Position numbers and translations under genes: made by a program. The notes beneath the pieces are model-generated. The model saw nothing but the letters and a program-made list of their open reading frames with translations, did no database searches and was not told the DNA's origin. A stretch of 37,402 nt of DNA, taken from assembly GCA_024683455.1 (NCBI GenBank), contig JAIKYE010000038.1, positions 1 through 37,402 on the forward strand, given 5' to 3'. The stretch is from Bacteroidaceae bacterium (lineage in GTDB: Bacteria > Bacteroidota > Bacteroidia > Bacteroidales > Bacteroidaceae). Numbering within the stretch: the stretch's first letter is position 1; every line of letters starts with the position of its first letter. Below, in pieces: positions 1 to 9,837 of this stretch.

Positions 1-2616
1 CTGAAGAATAAATATAAGAATGAAGGCTGGACCATCATTGACTACGACCTGAACAAGGGCGTATCTTCTAATATAGCACCCTGGGTTTATTTGATATACA
101 AGAAGGAGCACCGAAACAAAGCCACCAACGGCTTTATCACAGACTTCTACTTCGATAATGCTAGCCCTAATACTAGCATTAAACTCAATGGTAAAGATTA
201 TTACCCAGCAGGTTATGATGGCGATGAAAAGTTTATGACATATAGCAATTTCCAAGGTAACCTAAATGCTGGCATAGCTAATAAAAAGGGAGGAAAAAAT
301 ATATACCTCCTTTATACTAAAGAAACATTCCTTCCTGATAATTGTGCCATTAATGACATCTATGTCGACGACAACCCGAAAGGCGCTTTTATGGATTATG
401 ACCTTAACTTGAAAGATAAATACCCTAATTTGGACATAGCCTCTGCGGAACCAATCTACATGCATATCTCCAAAGGCTCATTATGGAAGCACCTAACACC
501 CGTTTCAAATCTGGAAGGTTGCGAATTAAATAATCGTAACATACATGTATGGGGATGGACGTACGACCCAGACGAAGCTACAAAATCAAATTCTGTGCGC
601 GTGGAGCTGATACGCCCTGACGGCACAGTCTATAAGACGGAAACCGTGAATACGGATAAACAGAGAGATGACGTAAACAGCAGCAAAGACATTGTCGGCA
701 ATCACGGCTTCGATGCCACCATCTCTGTTGAGAAGGGAGGCACCTATACCGTAAAAGTATATGCCTGCGACCTTACTGGCGATAACGATGTGCAGCTGGG
801 AGAGGCAAAGACATTTAAAGTTAAGGGCAGTAAACCGCTGTCGAACCTGGATATAATTGAAACTACGGAAACAGGAATCAGGATTAAAGGATGGGCGTAT
901 GATCCCGACGATGAAGCTCAACCCGTTCCTCTTCGCGTAGAAGTGAAACGTATCAACGGCAGTGCGTATAAGACTGTGAACCTGACTGCGAATTTGCGCT
1001 ACAATGGCACCATCGGCAACCACGGCTTCGATACCACCATTCCCATCGAGGATGCCGACACCTATGTGATAAGCATCTTTGCTGGTGACCTCACGGATGA
1101 CGGCGAGACACAGGTGGGCAGTACGGCAACATTAACCTTCATTGGCAATTCGCCCATATCATATCTGGATGCATATACGGTACAGGAAAAGGGCTTCCGA
1201 ATCCGAGGATGGGCGTATGATCCCGACAGCCCCACCGAGTCCATTCCCGTCCGCGTGGAGGTGAAGCGTACCGACGGCACCACTTATAAAACGGAAACAG
1301 TAAGCGCAAATATTCTCAGAGCCGATGTGAACAATGCCAAAGGCATCACCGGCAATCATGGCTTCGACGCTACCGTCTCTGTTCCCAAAGCTGGAAACTA
1401 TACGATAGAACTCTATGCCTGCGACCTCACGAAAAACGCTGATACGCAAATAGGCAGTACAAAAACGCTGAGAATTGTAGGTAGTAAACCGGTATCTTCT
1501 TTAGAGGTATGCGAGGAATCAAACGGAGGCATCCGCATCAAGGGATGGGCGTATGACCCCGACGAACCCGGAGAGAAGTTACCAATCCGGGTGGAAATCA
1601 AATACGCCAACGGCGCTGAATACACAACGAAGGACATGACGACAGATGATGTCAGGGAAGACGTGAACAACGCCAAAGGCATTTCTGGCTCCCATGGCTT
1701 CAGTACATCTATCCCCGTGTCTGCAGGTACCTATAAGGTAAGCGTATTTGCCTACGACCTTACCGAAGACGGTGATGTTCTGGTGGGGGCCACAACAACG
1801 CTGACATTCAATGGCACCGTTTGGGTGAACGAGGAGAGTGAAGAAGTGACCCTCATGGACGGCAACAAAGTTATGGGCGTAGGCGGTGACAATACGCGTC
1901 TCGTGATAGCTGCAGGTGCCACGGTAACACTCAGCGGCATAAACATCACCTCCCCCATGAGCAAAGGCAACAAGATATACGAAAACGACGAGGATTACTT
2001 TAACAACACAGACCGCCTATGGTCTGGCATCACCTGTCTGGGAGATGCCACCATCATACTGGCCGATGGCACAAACAACTACATTCAGGGTGGTGGCATA
2101 CGCTACTCTGGCATCCAGCCAGGCCCCCCGGGCACCACACTTACCATCCGCGGCAAGGGCGAACTCGAAGCCCGTGGCTGGCCTCATGGAGCAGGCATCG
2201 GTAGCATCAACGCTGGTGACTGTGGCAATATTGTGATAGAGGGCGGAACTATTAAGGCATATTCCTTTAGCGTCCGTTATAGGATGTTCAATGGCAGTCC
2301 TATAACTGTTACATCATTGGGGTTCGGTGCTGCCATCGGCACGGGTGCTTCGGGTACCTGTGGAGATATCGTTATTACAGGCGGTGAAATCTACGCAGAA
2401 ACAGGAAAAGGCACTGCAGCCATTGGATGTGGCAGTCCGGGTAATTGCGGCAACATAAAAATCGGTAATAGCGGACTCAGGATTAATGCCAAAGTTTATA
2501 CCGGAGAAAATTACTACACCATTGGCATCGCACCAGGCAACCAATACGCAGAAAGTAGCTGCGGCACCCTGACCATTGGTGGCGTACAGACGGATTACAT
2601 CACAGAAAATCCCTGA
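1..2616 (+). CDS. Large repetitive surface protein, N-terminal fragment (5' partial, ends at an in-frame TGA)
   Basis: The reading frame is open from base 1, so the start lies upstream of the window; no ATG near base 91 is needed. Residues 1 to about 160 hold two related segments with the pattern DLN-G...(I)YLLY..., which resembles MABP-like repeats of Bacteroidetes surface proteins (inference). Four repeats of about 105 residues follow (bases about 499-825, 835-1146, 1153-1482, 1489-1815), each with GW(A/T)YDPD and a G(N/S)HGF motif, probably Ig-like modules. Bases about 1846-2607 encode a Gly-rich right-handed beta-helix module (repeated GAxIG and ITGG turns). The TGA at 2614-2616 is followed in the same frame by the first strand of a Listeria-Bacteroides repeat, so it is likely a nonsense mutation inside one gene that continues to 4524. 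The fragment has no sorting tail of its own. Confidence 0.75.
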   Translation: MKNKYKNEGWTIIDYDLNKGVSSNIAPWVYLIYKKEHRNKATNGFITDFYFDNASPNTSIKLNGKDYYPAGYDGDEKFMTYSNFQGNLNAGIANKKGGKNIYLLYTKETFLPDNCAINDIYVDDNPKGAFMDYDLNLKDKYPNLDIASAEPIYMHISKGSLWKHLTPVSNLEGCELNNRNIHVWGWTYDPDEATKSNSVRVELIRPDGTVYKTETVNTDKQRDDVNSSKDIVGNHGFDATISVEKGGTYTVKVYACDLTGDNDVQLGEAKTFKVKGSKPLSNLDIIETTETGIRIKGWAYDPDDEAQPVPLRVEVKRINGSAYKTVNLTANLRYNGTIGNHGFDTTIPIEDADTYVISIFAGDLTDDGETQVGSTATLTFIGNSPISYLDAYTVQEKGFRIRGWAYDPDSPTESIPVRVEVKRTDGTTYKTETVSANILRADVNNAKGITGNHGFDATVSVPKAGNYTIELYACDLTKNADTQIGSTKTLRIVGSKPVSSLEVCEESNGGIRIKGWAYDPDEPGEKLPIRVEIKYANGAEYTTKDMTTDDVREDVNNAKGISGSHGFSTSIPVSAGTYKVSVFAYDLTEDGDVLVGATTTLTFNGTVWVNEESEEVTLMDGNKVMGVGGDNTRLVIAAGATVTLSGINITSPMSKGNKIYENDEDYFNNTDRLWSGITCLGDATIILADGTNNYIQGGGIRYSGIQPGPPGTTLTIRGKGELEARGWPHGAGIGSINAGDCGNIVIEGGTIKAYSFSVRYRMFNGSPITVTSLGFGAAIGTGASGTCGDIVITGGEIYAETGKGTAAIGCGSPGNCGNIKIGNSGLRINAKVYTGENYYTIGIAPGNQYAESSCGTLTIGGVQTDYITENP

Positions 2617-2685
2617 AGCTATGCACCTGTCGACAACAACTACACCTATACCGTCAGCTATAACGCTAATGGCGGCGACGGATCC

Positions 2686-4524
2686 ATGGATAACCAGGTC
2701 TTTGTGTACAACATGCCTCAGGCACTCAACGCCTGCACATTCACCCGAACAGGATATCATACCAAAGGCTGGAACACAAAGCCCGACGGCAGCGGTGTCA
2801 GCTATACCGACCAGCAAGAAATAAACGTTCTGACGGCCCGCAACGAAGTTATAACATTATATGCGCAGTGGGAATTAGACAAATACAGCATCGCATACGT
2901 CGATGCCGTAAACGGTACGGACAATATTATCAACACTAATCCCACAAGCTATACATACATAAATCCCACCATCAATCTGACCACACCCACTAAATTTGGA
3001 TATAATTTCATGGGATGGACATGGGAAGGTCAGGCAACTCCCACAATGTCAGCGTCCATCACTAATGGATCCTTGGGAAACAAGACATTTACTGCACATT
3101 GGACAGGGGTAAACGACTTGGTATTAACACCGGATGTTCGTAGTTTTACCATGCAGGATGGTCAAACCATAAAGGGAACCGGTGGTACCAACACCCACAT
3201 CACCATTGCAGACGGTGCCACAGTAACGTTGAACGGCGTGAATATCACGGACCTTAAGGATGACAATACGGCATGGTGGGCAGGCATCACCTGTCTGGGC
3301 TCTGCTACCATAATTTTAGCCGACGGCTCCACAAATTACTTAAAGGGAGGATACACACAGAGGCCTGGTGTTTTCTGCGGAAGGGGTTATACACTAACCA
3401 TAAAAGGTAACGGCACACTCCATGCTACAGGAAGCGGATCAGGTGGCCCGGGTATCGGCGGTGATTATGACATCGCCAATGGCAACATCATCATCGAGGG
3501 CGGTACCATCATTGCTACGGGCAGCAGCTACGCTCCAGGAATAGGAAATAGAATAGAGACCTATGCTCCAGGTAATCCAAATGGAGGAGACATCACCATC
3601 AAGGGCGGTACGATTACAGCTATCGGAGGATTCCGTGCAGCAGCTATTGGAAGCGGTGAGCAAAGTAGATGCGGTAAGATCACCATCACCGACGGTGTCA
3701 GCAAGGTTACTGCCACCAAGAATGATGTAAGCGAAATCATCGGTGCAGGTAATAAGGGCAGTTGTGGAACGGTGAGCATTGCCAAGGAGCTAATCGATGT
3801 GGCCGGTCGCAACACCCGTACACTATGGGGCTTTGCGATAATAGACAACAGCGACAATACTGCTGCCATTAGCAACAGAAACGGTCGCACAACCGATGTC
3901 CAGCTCAAAGGTCGCACACTCTATAAAAATGGTGAGTGGAACACCATCTGTATTCCCTTCAACGCTACGCTAGCGAATAGTCCTTTAGCTGGAGCAGATG
4001 TACGTGCTCTGGACAACGCCAACCTTACAGACGGGGTGCTGACACTTAACTTCACTGGAGAGAATGCTATTGATGAACTTGTTGCTGGTACACCATATAT
4101 TATTAAGTGGGCCAACAATGGTGATGCAAACATCGTGGATCCTGTGTTCACGGATGTCACCATCGACAATACCGACCGTAGCTTCACATGCACAGACATA
4201 GAGTTCAAGGGTACATACAGCTATCACTCGTTTGATAACACAGATAAGAGCATTATCTTCCTGGGGACTGGCAATACGTTGTACTATCCCCTTGAAGGCG
4301 CCCACATCGGTGCATGCCGTGCATTCTTCGACTTAAATGCCCCAAGCAACAGTGTTAAGAGCTTTAGGATGAACTTCGGAGATAATGATGCCGAGGACGG
4401 AATTGAGAACGTTAACGTTAACGGGAACGGGAACAATGCTGTGTACAACCTCAGTGGCCAAAAGCTCGGAAAGCCTCAGAAAGGTGTTAACATTATTAAT
4501 GGCCGCAAGATCGTGATTAAGTGA
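2686..4524 (+). CDS. Large repetitive surface protein, C-terminal fragment with beta-helix and sorting tail
   Basis: It is in the same frame as the preceding fragment. The sequence between the TGA and this ATG (2617-2685) already encodes domain material (YTVSYNANGGDGSM), the start of a Listeria-Bacteroides (Flg_new-type) repeat that would be cut if translation began at 2686. A second such repeat ends in FTAHW near base 3105. A beta-helix module follows (about 3121-3800), a diverged duplicate of the one in the first fragment (both have DG...GTGG or GVGG, GATVTL and ITCLG). A domain with LYKNGEWNTICIPF follows, then a VNVNGNGN linker from 6-nt repeats, and a short tail (NLSGQ, INGRKIVIK) typical of Prevotella type IX-like sorting signals. 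Whether this piece is translated alone is doubtful: no ribosome-binding sequence is obvious. It most likely represents the 3' part of a broken gene. Confidence 0.65.
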   Translation: MDNQVFVYNMPQALNACTFTRTGYHTKGWNTKPDGSGVSYTDQQEINVLTARNEVITLYAQWELDKYSIAYVDAVNGTDNIINTNPTSYTYINPTINLTTPTKFGYNFMGWTWEGQATPTMSASITNGSLGNKTFTAHWTGVNDLVLTPDVRSFTMQDGQTIKGTGGTNTHITIADGATVTLNGVNITDLKDDNTAWWAGITCLGSATIILADGSTNYLKGGYTQRPGVFCGRGYTLTIKGNGTLHATGSGSGGPGIGGDYDIANGNIIIEGGTIIATGSSYAPGIGNRIETYAPGNPNGGDITIKGGTITAIGGFRAAAIGSGEQSRCGKITITDGVSKVTATKNDVSEIIGAGNKGSCGTVSIAKELIDVAGRNTRTLWGFAIIDNSDNTAAISNRNGRTTDVQLKGRTLYKNGEWNTICIPFNATLANSPLAGADVRALDNANLTDGVLTLNFTGENAIDELVAGTPYIIKWANNGDANIVDPVFTDVTIDNTDRSFTCTDIEFKGTYSYHSFDNTDKSIIFLGTGNTLYYPLEGAHIGACRAFFDLNAPSNSVKSFRMNFGDNDAEDGIENVNVNGNGNNAVYNLSGQKLGKPQKGVNIINGRKIVIK

Positions 4525-4529
4525 GAAAG

Positions 4530-5696
4530 TTAGAAACTGTATTTAAGTTTGAGAAATAATTCTGAATTCTTCTTGTAAACAGAAAACATTCCAGCATCGG
4601 CATGGAAGAGGTCGTGCCCCACGATAGCGTGCAACTGGTCGTTTAGGGCGTAGTCAATGCTAAAACGATTAAACAGACCTCCATTGGTAACATCAATGTA
4701 CGCGAAGGTCTGTAACGAGAGGGTATTATGCAGCAAATCTTTTGCAATGCGAAGAGTGGCAAGACCACTGTTACGATGCTCTCCCCAAGCTACATATTTA
4801 TGCATGTACTGAGCCGAAAGCGTCCAATCGTTGCCAACATACCAGTCGATGCCAAGGAGGGCATTGGTAGATGCGGAACGAGGAACCTCCTGACAGACAG
4901 ATGCCGATTGCGCCTCATCCAGATATTCTGCAACTTCGCCCCTTACGACAAACTTGCCTATAGGAACAGACATGTCTGCGCCCAACATCGTCATGCGGCG
5001 ATACTCACCTACCCCATTACATATCACAGGCTGCTTGTTCCACGTATGCAAGGCTGAGAATGAGAAATCTATGCCGCTGAGGAAAAACGACAGCCTACCA
5101 CCATATTCCATGTTGCAAATCTTAAAAGCAGGCTCTGCTCCAATACTAACGGAACCTATTGACCATGGATTCTTGCCATCCGTCGGCAAGTCATAAAATG
5201 AATTTACAGGGATGGCGACAGCCTCCAGAGACCATTTCTCGCGCGAATAACGCAGACGCAGACCATTAACAGGAATACGTATATCATCATAGTCCTGCGC
5301 CAGAAATTCGGTATAATCCATCGGCGAGATGATATCCGTAAGTCTTAACGCGTCTGCCACACCCCACGTAATAATCTGACGACCTGCTCGTACATCCCAA
5401 TGATTATTGGAGTAATAGGCATAGGCCTCGCGTAATTGAAAACCCGAACGCTCCTTGAGGATAGCATTATAGGCCAGATTGGCAGAGACGAAAGCACCAC
5501 AATGACCTTTTTCTACAGAAAACTCACCACGCACTCGCGTTTTGGATGACATCCAATCATTGGGACGTTCGGTTCGTAAGGCGTGATAGGTATCAACAAA
5601 ACCCTTTATGCCAAAGCGAACGGCATCCTCGTCCTGTGCAACGACAGGACGAGGAATGGTGCACAACAAGAGTGCTATGACTATTACAGATCTCAT
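4530..5696 (-). CDS. Outer-membrane beta-barrel protein of an RND-type export operon (DUF1302-like)
   Basis: 388 residues. It has a signal peptide ending near AVAQ-like VVAQ, alternating amphipathic strands and a C-terminal aromatic residue (KLKYSF), as expected of an outer-membrane barrel. The motif [12 protein letters not shown] matches the GRQ-x-x-WG-x-(A/S)D element of DUF1302/alginate-export-type barrels. Its ATG overlaps the stop of the LolA-like gene (ATGA), so the two are translationally coupled. It is the last gene of the tetR-mmpL-lolA-like operon, and probably the outer-membrane exit of that system (inference). It ends 5 bases from the convergent surface-protein gene, with no clear hairpin in the gap. 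Confidence 0.75.
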   Translation of the reverse strand: MRSVIVIALLLCTIPRPVVAQDEDAVRFGIKGFVDTYHALRTERPNDWMSSKTRVRGEFSVEKGHCGAFVSANLAYNAILKERSGFQLREAYAYYSNNHWDVRAGRQIITWGVADALRLTDIISPMDYTEFLAQDYDDIRIPVNGLRLRYSREKWSLEAVAIPVNSFYDLPTDGKNPWSIGSVSIGAEPAFKICNMEYGGRLSFFLSGIDFSFSALHTWNKQPVICNGVGEYRRMTMLGADMSVPIGKFVVRGEVAEYLDEAQSASVCQEVPRSASTNALLGIDWYVGNDWTLSAQYMHKYVAWGEHRNSGLATLRIAKDLLHNTLSLQTFAYIDVTNGGLFNRFSIDYALNDQLHAIVGHDLFHADAGMFSVYKKNSELFLKLKYSF

Positions 5697-6469
5697 AAGC
5701 CTTTCTCCAACTTGGCAACAGTAAAGAGTGTTTTGTCTATTTTCAGGTCATACTGCGTATTCTTAACCTCAATTACTGTACAATGTTCTGTCTGGACATT
5801 CTTCATCTCCATCTTCAGTATAGTCCAGAATCCCTGTATCTTCTTGATGTCATGTGTGCTCAGTACGCGATGAAGTTTGTCCAACTTATCATAGTATTCC
5901 ACATGGTCAGCTATCAGGCAATCCTGACGTATCCACGAAACCTTACGACTATAAATCTCATGCTTATCCACTGGCACCGACTCCACTACCCAACACTTAT
6001 GGCCGTTCTTCGTCTCCTCGCGCAGCAACTTGTGCGTATCCTCATCCACATGACGCTGTCCCATATCATCATAGGTAAAGTCGGTACCCATGAAATAGTC
6101 TGTCTTTGACGAGGAGCCGCTGATGCGTCGCGTCTTCTTCATGGCAGGCATATACAACCATTTAGCATCCTCCTTACCTATCTGATCGTAGTCCCACGTC
6201 AGGAAACCCGTTCCCTTTACATCGCCAGGATAGGTAAAGAACATCATCTTCTTGGTATCCTTGCCCTCGTCCATAGCCCACGATGTCACTTTACGTTGGC
6301 GCGTATTTCCATTCTTCTTAATCAATGTCAGTTCCAATTCGCCATAGCGAGTATCACCGTCTGGACGGTCCTTAACTTTCTGAATCACGTCGCGCCCTGT
6401 AAGTTGCTGAGCGCCCATCTGGCCTGCTGCCATCAGGCATGCAGCCAATACAAACATTTTCTTTATCAT
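5693..6469 (-). CDS. LolA-like outer membrane lipoprotein-sorting protein
   Basis: 258 residues from the ATG at 6469, chosen because it starts a clean signal peptide ([21 protein letters not shown]). A longer reading from 6535 would only add a peptide translated from a 9-nt tandem repeat. The mature part has the features of the LolA-like PF17131 family: W-x-MDEG, a FLTWDY segment, WLYMPA-x-KKTRRI, and a basic SWIRQD strand. Family members form a half-barrel that carries lipophilic molecules through the periplasm and often sit next to MMPL transporters. That fits here, between an MMPL pump and an outer-membrane barrel. The substrate cannot be deduced. Confidence 0.8.
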   Translation of the reverse strand: MIKKMFVLAACLMAAGQMGAQQLTGRDVIQKVKDRPDGDTRYGELELTLIKKNGNTRQRKVTSWAMDEGKDTKKMMFFTYPGDVKGTGFLTWDYDQIGKEDAKWLYMPAMKKTRRISGSSSKTDYFMGTDFTYDDMGQRHVDEDTHKLLREETKNGHKCWVVESVPVDKHEIYSRKVSWIRQDCLIADHVEYYDKLDKLHRVLSTHDIKKIQGFWTILKMEMKNVQTEHCTVIEVKNTQYDLKIDKTLFTVAKLEKGL

Positions 6470-6505
6470 AACTTTCTTAACTTCTTTAACTTCCTTAACT
6501 TCTTT
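6470..6505 (-). repeat. Four 9-nt tandem repeats directly before a start codon
   Basis: On the minus strand four imperfect copies of AA(A/G)(G)AAGTT run from the MMPL stop codon to the ATG at 6469, filling the whole intergenic gap. The purine-rich units could act as a ribosome-binding tract. A change in copy number would alter the spacing between the two genes by 9 nt steps without touching either coding frame. Confidence 0.7.
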
Positions 6506-8843
6506 ATCTACCAAACACCTTGCAATTTTTAACAAGAATAGGTGTTACCAGCAAATCGGCAGCCAAGGCCGAAAGGATACCGATAATAGCCATCAAGCCG
6601 AAATTGACACACATGGTGCAAGCCGATGTACAGAAACTGGAGAACACTGCCGAGGTTATAACAGATGTGGTTACAATAGCCACACCCACCACGCGGAACG
6701 TCCGACGGATGGAACTTCTATAGTGCCTTGTACGGTTGTATTCCAACTTAGAGTGATTGATAAAATGAATGGTATCGTCAACAGCCATACCAAGCATCAT
6801 GGGAAGCAGCGTGGCAGACATCATATCAAGAGGAATACCCATCCATCCCATATACCCACCAACAAAGATAGCAGGCATCATGTTGGGAATAAGTCCTATC
6901 AGTCCTACGCGAACACTTTGGAAGGCAATCATCAGTATAACGCCAATGATAAGGATAGATATAACGAACGACAGCATCTGGCCTCTGACCAGATACTGCA
7001 TCATGGTCACGTACTGAGGAATATTACCCACCAACGTTATATTAGCATTAGGGAAAATCGCTTCTGCATCGGCCTGAATCCGTTCCATCTCACGCTCCAC
7101 CTGAGCTGAGTTAAAGTCGGGCATCTCCACCATCAGACGTAAACGACGATAGTCGTAGTCCATCCAGTATTCTGATTCCGTTCCACCGGCATTTTCATAG
7201 AGTAGCAATTCCTGCGCCACCTGCTCTTCTGTATCAGGCACACGATAGAATGCCGTATCACCATCATTCAGCGTCTGGTTCAAATCCTTCAGAATATCAA
7301 GTATTGAAGTGGTACGCTTAGTCAGCTTATAGCCTAAAACCTTCTGTTGCAAACGATCCAGCCGTTTCAGATTTTCTGGCTCCTTTGCTTCATCCTCATC
7401 AGGGAATTCCACAATCAAATCGTAGGAATAGAGCGAACCCAGTTCCGATCTTCCGACATCCATCACTTCCCTTACATATGGAACCTTCATGCCCATAGTC
7501 CGTTCGATATCAAAGGCCGCCTCAATCCTATACAGACCAATGCACAGCAGCACACATACCAACAGGAACGAAAGACCTATTTTCTTTGGGTTTCTCAGCA
7601 CTTTATAGCTCAACGTTACCATCATTTTTGTCCATCGGGTATCACTCTCCTCCGTAAAGCCCTCCATGGGGCGTTTGTTCTTACCGAATGACAGCAATAC
7701 GGGCGTAACTATCAACGAAGTCAGCAACACGAACAACACACTCATGGAACTGATAATACCAACGCAGTGCATCGGACGAATGGGGATAACCAGGAACGAT
7801 AGCAGTGACACCAGTGTAGTAAAACCACAGAAGAAGACGGACCACCCTATCTCTCTTAATGTCTCTACAATAGCCCTCCTACGCTCACCATGTATGCGCA
7901 TTCTGCCACTGAAGTACGAGAAGATATGTATGTTGTAGGCAATAGCAACCGCAAAAGACAGAACGGTAGGAATCATCAGTACAGTAGAATCCACATACAT
8001 CCTGGTGAAACCCGCTATACCATAGGTAATAAAGAGACCACCAACGACAGACAGAATAGGTGCTATCATGCCCCTTATCGAGCGAGTCATGCAAAGCATA
8101 ACAACGATACATATTACGGTAGCAATCATCATCAACTGCCCCATCTCCTTGCCTATATACATTGTTTTGCAATAGGTTACGTACGGCATGCCTGTTCCCT
8201 TGGGGTTCAGCGATGCATATTCAGGTTTCTTGATGATGTGTTCTACCTCCTGTCCCGTAACGATATCCGGTGCTACAGTACTCTGCCGTTTCCACACACT
8301 ATCTGGGGGGAATGTACGCAGTTTAACCATAATCCATGAGAGGTCTCCCTTCTTGGAAATCAACTTACGTGCCACGTGCGGTTTGCTGTAGGCACGCATT
8401 CTTATGCTGTCCATCTCTGCGGAACCGTCAGCAGGAATCACCTCCGGTACAATCTGCTCAATGGTCATCCCTTCATCACTGCCCGCCATGAACTCTATAT
8501 CCGTCAACGAGGTTACCTTGTCGGCATAGGAGAGGCTGTCCAGCAACTCGTTCGACAGGGCTCTCAATGTTGTCAGGTTCTCCCTTGTAAAATGATTGTC
8601 ACACTGTGTAAGCACACCTACATAATAGTCATTGCCAAAGTGCGACTTAAACTCTTCTGTCATTACCAACATCGGGTCGTCCTCAATGAAATAATCATCA
8701 AACGATGTCTCCGTAACCATACGCTTCATGCCAATAACGGACAAGATAATCACTACAGCAAATGCAGCAAGAACCTGCCAGCGTAGCCTGAGAAGCCATT
8801 CTGCAAATCTACCAAAATAAGCGTTAATCCTTTCAATCTTCAT
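6504..8843 (-). CDS. MMPL/RND-family transporter
   Basis: 779 residues with the RND superfamily layout: one N-terminal membrane helix (about 20-40), a periplasmic domain of about 200 residues, a helix bundle (about 235-395) with the sterol-sensing-like core, a second helix near 415-435, a second periplasmic domain, and a final five-helix bundle (about 620-775) containing [10 protein letters not shown]. The Asp pair in the last motif is the usual proton-relay position of MMPL proteins. It belongs to the export-type MMPL group (HpnN/MmpL-like), which moves hydrophobic molecules. It lies 27 bases after tetR and 34 bases before the LolA-like gene, so all are likely on one transcript. The substrate is unknown. 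Confidence 0.88.
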   Translation of the reverse strand: MKIERINAYFGRFAEWLLRLRWQVLAAFAVVIILSVIGMKRMVTETSFDDYFIEDDPMLVMTEEFKSHFGNDYYVGVLTQCDNHFTRENLTTLRALSNELLDSLSYADKVTSLTDIEFMAGSDEGMTIEQIVPEVIPADGSAEMDSIRMRAYSKPHVARKLISKKGDLSWIMVKLRTFPPDSVWKRQSTVAPDIVTGQEVEHIIKKPEYASLNPKGTGMPYVTYCKTMYIGKEMGQLMMIATVICIVVMLCMTRSIRGMIAPILSVVGGLFITYGIAGFTRMYVDSTVLMIPTVLSFAVAIAYNIHIFSYFSGRMRIHGERRRAIVETLREIGWSVFFCGFTTLVSLLSFLVIPIRPMHCVGIISSMSVLFVLLTSLIVTPVLLSFGKNKRPMEGFTEESDTRWTKMMVTLSYKVLRNPKKIGLSFLLVCVLLCIGLYRIEAAFDIERTMGMKVPYVREVMDVGRSELGSLYSYDLIVEFPDEDEAKEPENLKRLDRLQQKVLGYKLTKRTTSILDILKDLNQTLNDGDTAFYRVPDTEEQVAQELLLYENAGGTESEYWMDYDYRRLRLMVEMPDFNSAQVEREMERIQADAEAIFPNANITLVGNIPQYVTMMQYLVRGQMLSFVISILIIGVILMIAFQSVRVGLIGLIPNMMPAIFVGGYMGWMGIPLDMMSATLLPMMLGMAVDDTIHFINHSKLEYNRTRHYRSSIRRTFRVVGVAIVTTSVITSAVFSSFCTSACTMCVNFGLMAIIGILSALAADLLVTPILVKNCKVFGR

Positions 8844-8870
8844 AATTCTAATAAAAGTATATAGTTATAT

Positions 8871-9497
8871 TTATCTATGATTCATTAAAGCTCTCCATCC
8901 CGAGAATTCAAACTGAATGTAATCCTCAATGGCATCCTTAATCTCATGGGGCTTGAGCTGATGCTTAATCACCTCCGAAATAAAACTGAACATCCATACC
9001 GTATGCACGTGATAGGTAAACGAAGAATGGATGCAGCTAAAGCCAGGATGAATACGTTTGAAGTCATCCATGAATTGGAACACCAGACGCGTACACTCTT
9101 CCGTATATTCGTCAATATAGTTCTCCAGCGATGAACCTTGCGCCTGATAGAGTAGTAGCTTAAGTTCATCACGATGATTGTTTATCAGCTTAAGATAAGC
9201 CTGTACATGCTCGGCAATCATATCATCGCCCTCGCCACGGGCATACTTCACAAACTGGTCTTGATCTTCTACATTGTGATGCTGATGCATCATCTTTTCC
9301 AACTCTAAAATGAGTGGTAGAACAATATACCTAAACAGTTCATCTTTACTCTGGAAGTAATTATAAAGATTACTCACCCCAATGCAAGCGCCCTTGGCTA
9401 TCTCACGCATGGAAGCCTTAGCAAAACCCTTTTTCAGGAATTCTCTTTTGGCTACTTCTACAATCATCTCGCGCGTATGTACCTTTTTTATCTGCAT
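8871..9497 (-). CDS. TetR/AcrR-family transcriptional regulator
   Basis: 208 residues. The N-terminal helix-turn-helix is clear: TREMIVEVAKREFLKKGF, then MREIAKGACIGVSNLYNYF and KDELF, the classic TetR recognition-helix region. The C-terminal part (about 70-205) is the variable ligand-binding and dimer domain. It is the first gene of the exporter operon and its promoter lies in the symmetric element at 9709-9819. The simplest model is a repressor acting on that element, controlling its own operon and the divergent TonB receptor operon (inference). The ATG at 9497 is preceded by a leader of about 200 nt containing an intrinsic terminator. Confidence 0.88.
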   Translation of the reverse strand: MQIKKVHTREMIVEVAKREFLKKGFAKASMREIAKGACIGVSNLYNYFQSKDELFRYIVLPLILELEKMMHQHHNVEDQDQFVKYARGEGDDMIAEHVQAYLKLINNHRDELKLLLYQAQGSSLENYIDEYTEECTRLVFQFMDDFKRIHPGFSCIHSSFTYHVHTVWMFSFISEVIKHQLKPHEIKDAIEDYIQFEFSGWRALMNHR

Positions 9498-9541
9498 AAT
9501 TATCTGTTTGTCAAAAACGAACGATACTCCAATTTGTTCAC

Positions 9542-9578
9542 AAAAAAAAGAGGACTCACACTTATGCGAGTCCTCTTT
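9542..9578 (-). terminator. Intrinsic terminator upstream of tetR (possible attenuator)
   Basis: A perfect 11-bp stem (AAAGAGGACTC with GAGTCCTCTTT, bases 9547-9557 and 9568-9578) is followed on the minus strand by a run of eight U. It lies between the minus-strand promoter and tetR, so it either ends a short RNA or attenuates the operon. It could also terminate plus-strand read-through, but it has no plus-strand gene before it. Confidence 0.75.
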
Positions 9579-9702
9579 ATCATTGATGCCAAAGCATCCT
9601 TATGTATTTTCATCAATCGTTTCATCAGTCATTGATTCTTTAATCTAACTGCAATTCTTTGCAAGCCATGCCAAGACGCAGCAAGAATTGCATTCTGTTT
9701 TC
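9542..9702 (-). ncRNA. Candidate small RNA or attenuated leader of the tetR operon
   Basis: Transcription from the minus-strand promoter at 9709-9739 should start near 9702 and meet the terminator at 9542-9578, giving an RNA of about 160 nt. It contains a 10-bp inverted repeat (TGCAATTCTT with AAGAATTGCA), a GATGC-GCATC hairpin and the terminator. Two tiny reading frames exist (MACKELQLD and MTDETIDENT), neither supported. No known RNA family was recognised, so it is a structural prediction only. Confidence 0.35.
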
Positions 9703-9708
9703 TGGTTG

Positions 9709-9739
9709 CAAAGTTATGGCGAAAAAACGAAGCCCGCAA
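9709..9739 (-). promoter_or_regulatory. Bacteroidetes-type promoter for the tetR exporter operon
   Basis: On the minus strand TTG (9737-9739), exactly 20 bases, then TAACTTTG (9709-9716), matching the -33 TTG / -7 TAnnTTTG consensus. The -33 box lies within the GCAATACC arm of the symmetric element. Confidence 0.7.
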
Positions 9740-9792
9740 TACCCAAAACATGGTGTTTTTGTTTCCGAAATTTACCATATTCTTGGTATTGC
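9736..9792. promoter_or_regulatory. Symmetric operator-like element, copy 1
   Basis: Arms GCAATACC (9736-9743) and GGTATTGC (9785-9792) form a perfect 8-bp inverted repeat covering the -33 boxes of both divergent promoters. Inside is a palindrome AAAACA-TGG-TGTTTT (9745-9759). The same arrangement recurs at 21739-21796. A regulator bound here could control both directions. The adjacent TetR is the obvious candidate, but this is inference. Confidence 0.6.
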
Positions 9793-9819
9793 ACGGATGC
9801 AGGGAAGTGGGTAATTTTG
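9789..9819 (+). promoter_or_regulatory. Bacteroidetes-type promoter for the TonB receptor/M16 operon
   Basis: TTG (9789-9791), 20 bases, TAATTTTG (9812-9819). It places the transcript start near 9826, only about 12 bases before the ATG at 9838. This rules out longer upstream starts for the receptor. Confidence 0.75.
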
Positions 9820-9837
9820 CATCAGGAAAAAGCAGAT

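Noticed and set aside
2614..2616. TGA recoded as an amino acid in this organism
   Set aside because: Other genes here use TGA as a normal stop (for example queD, GH127 and the LolA-like gene), so genome-wide recoding is not supported.
9688..9837. Longer N terminus for the first TonB receptor
   Set aside because: The extra residues are not signal-peptide-like and the stretch contains both promoters and the operator-like element.
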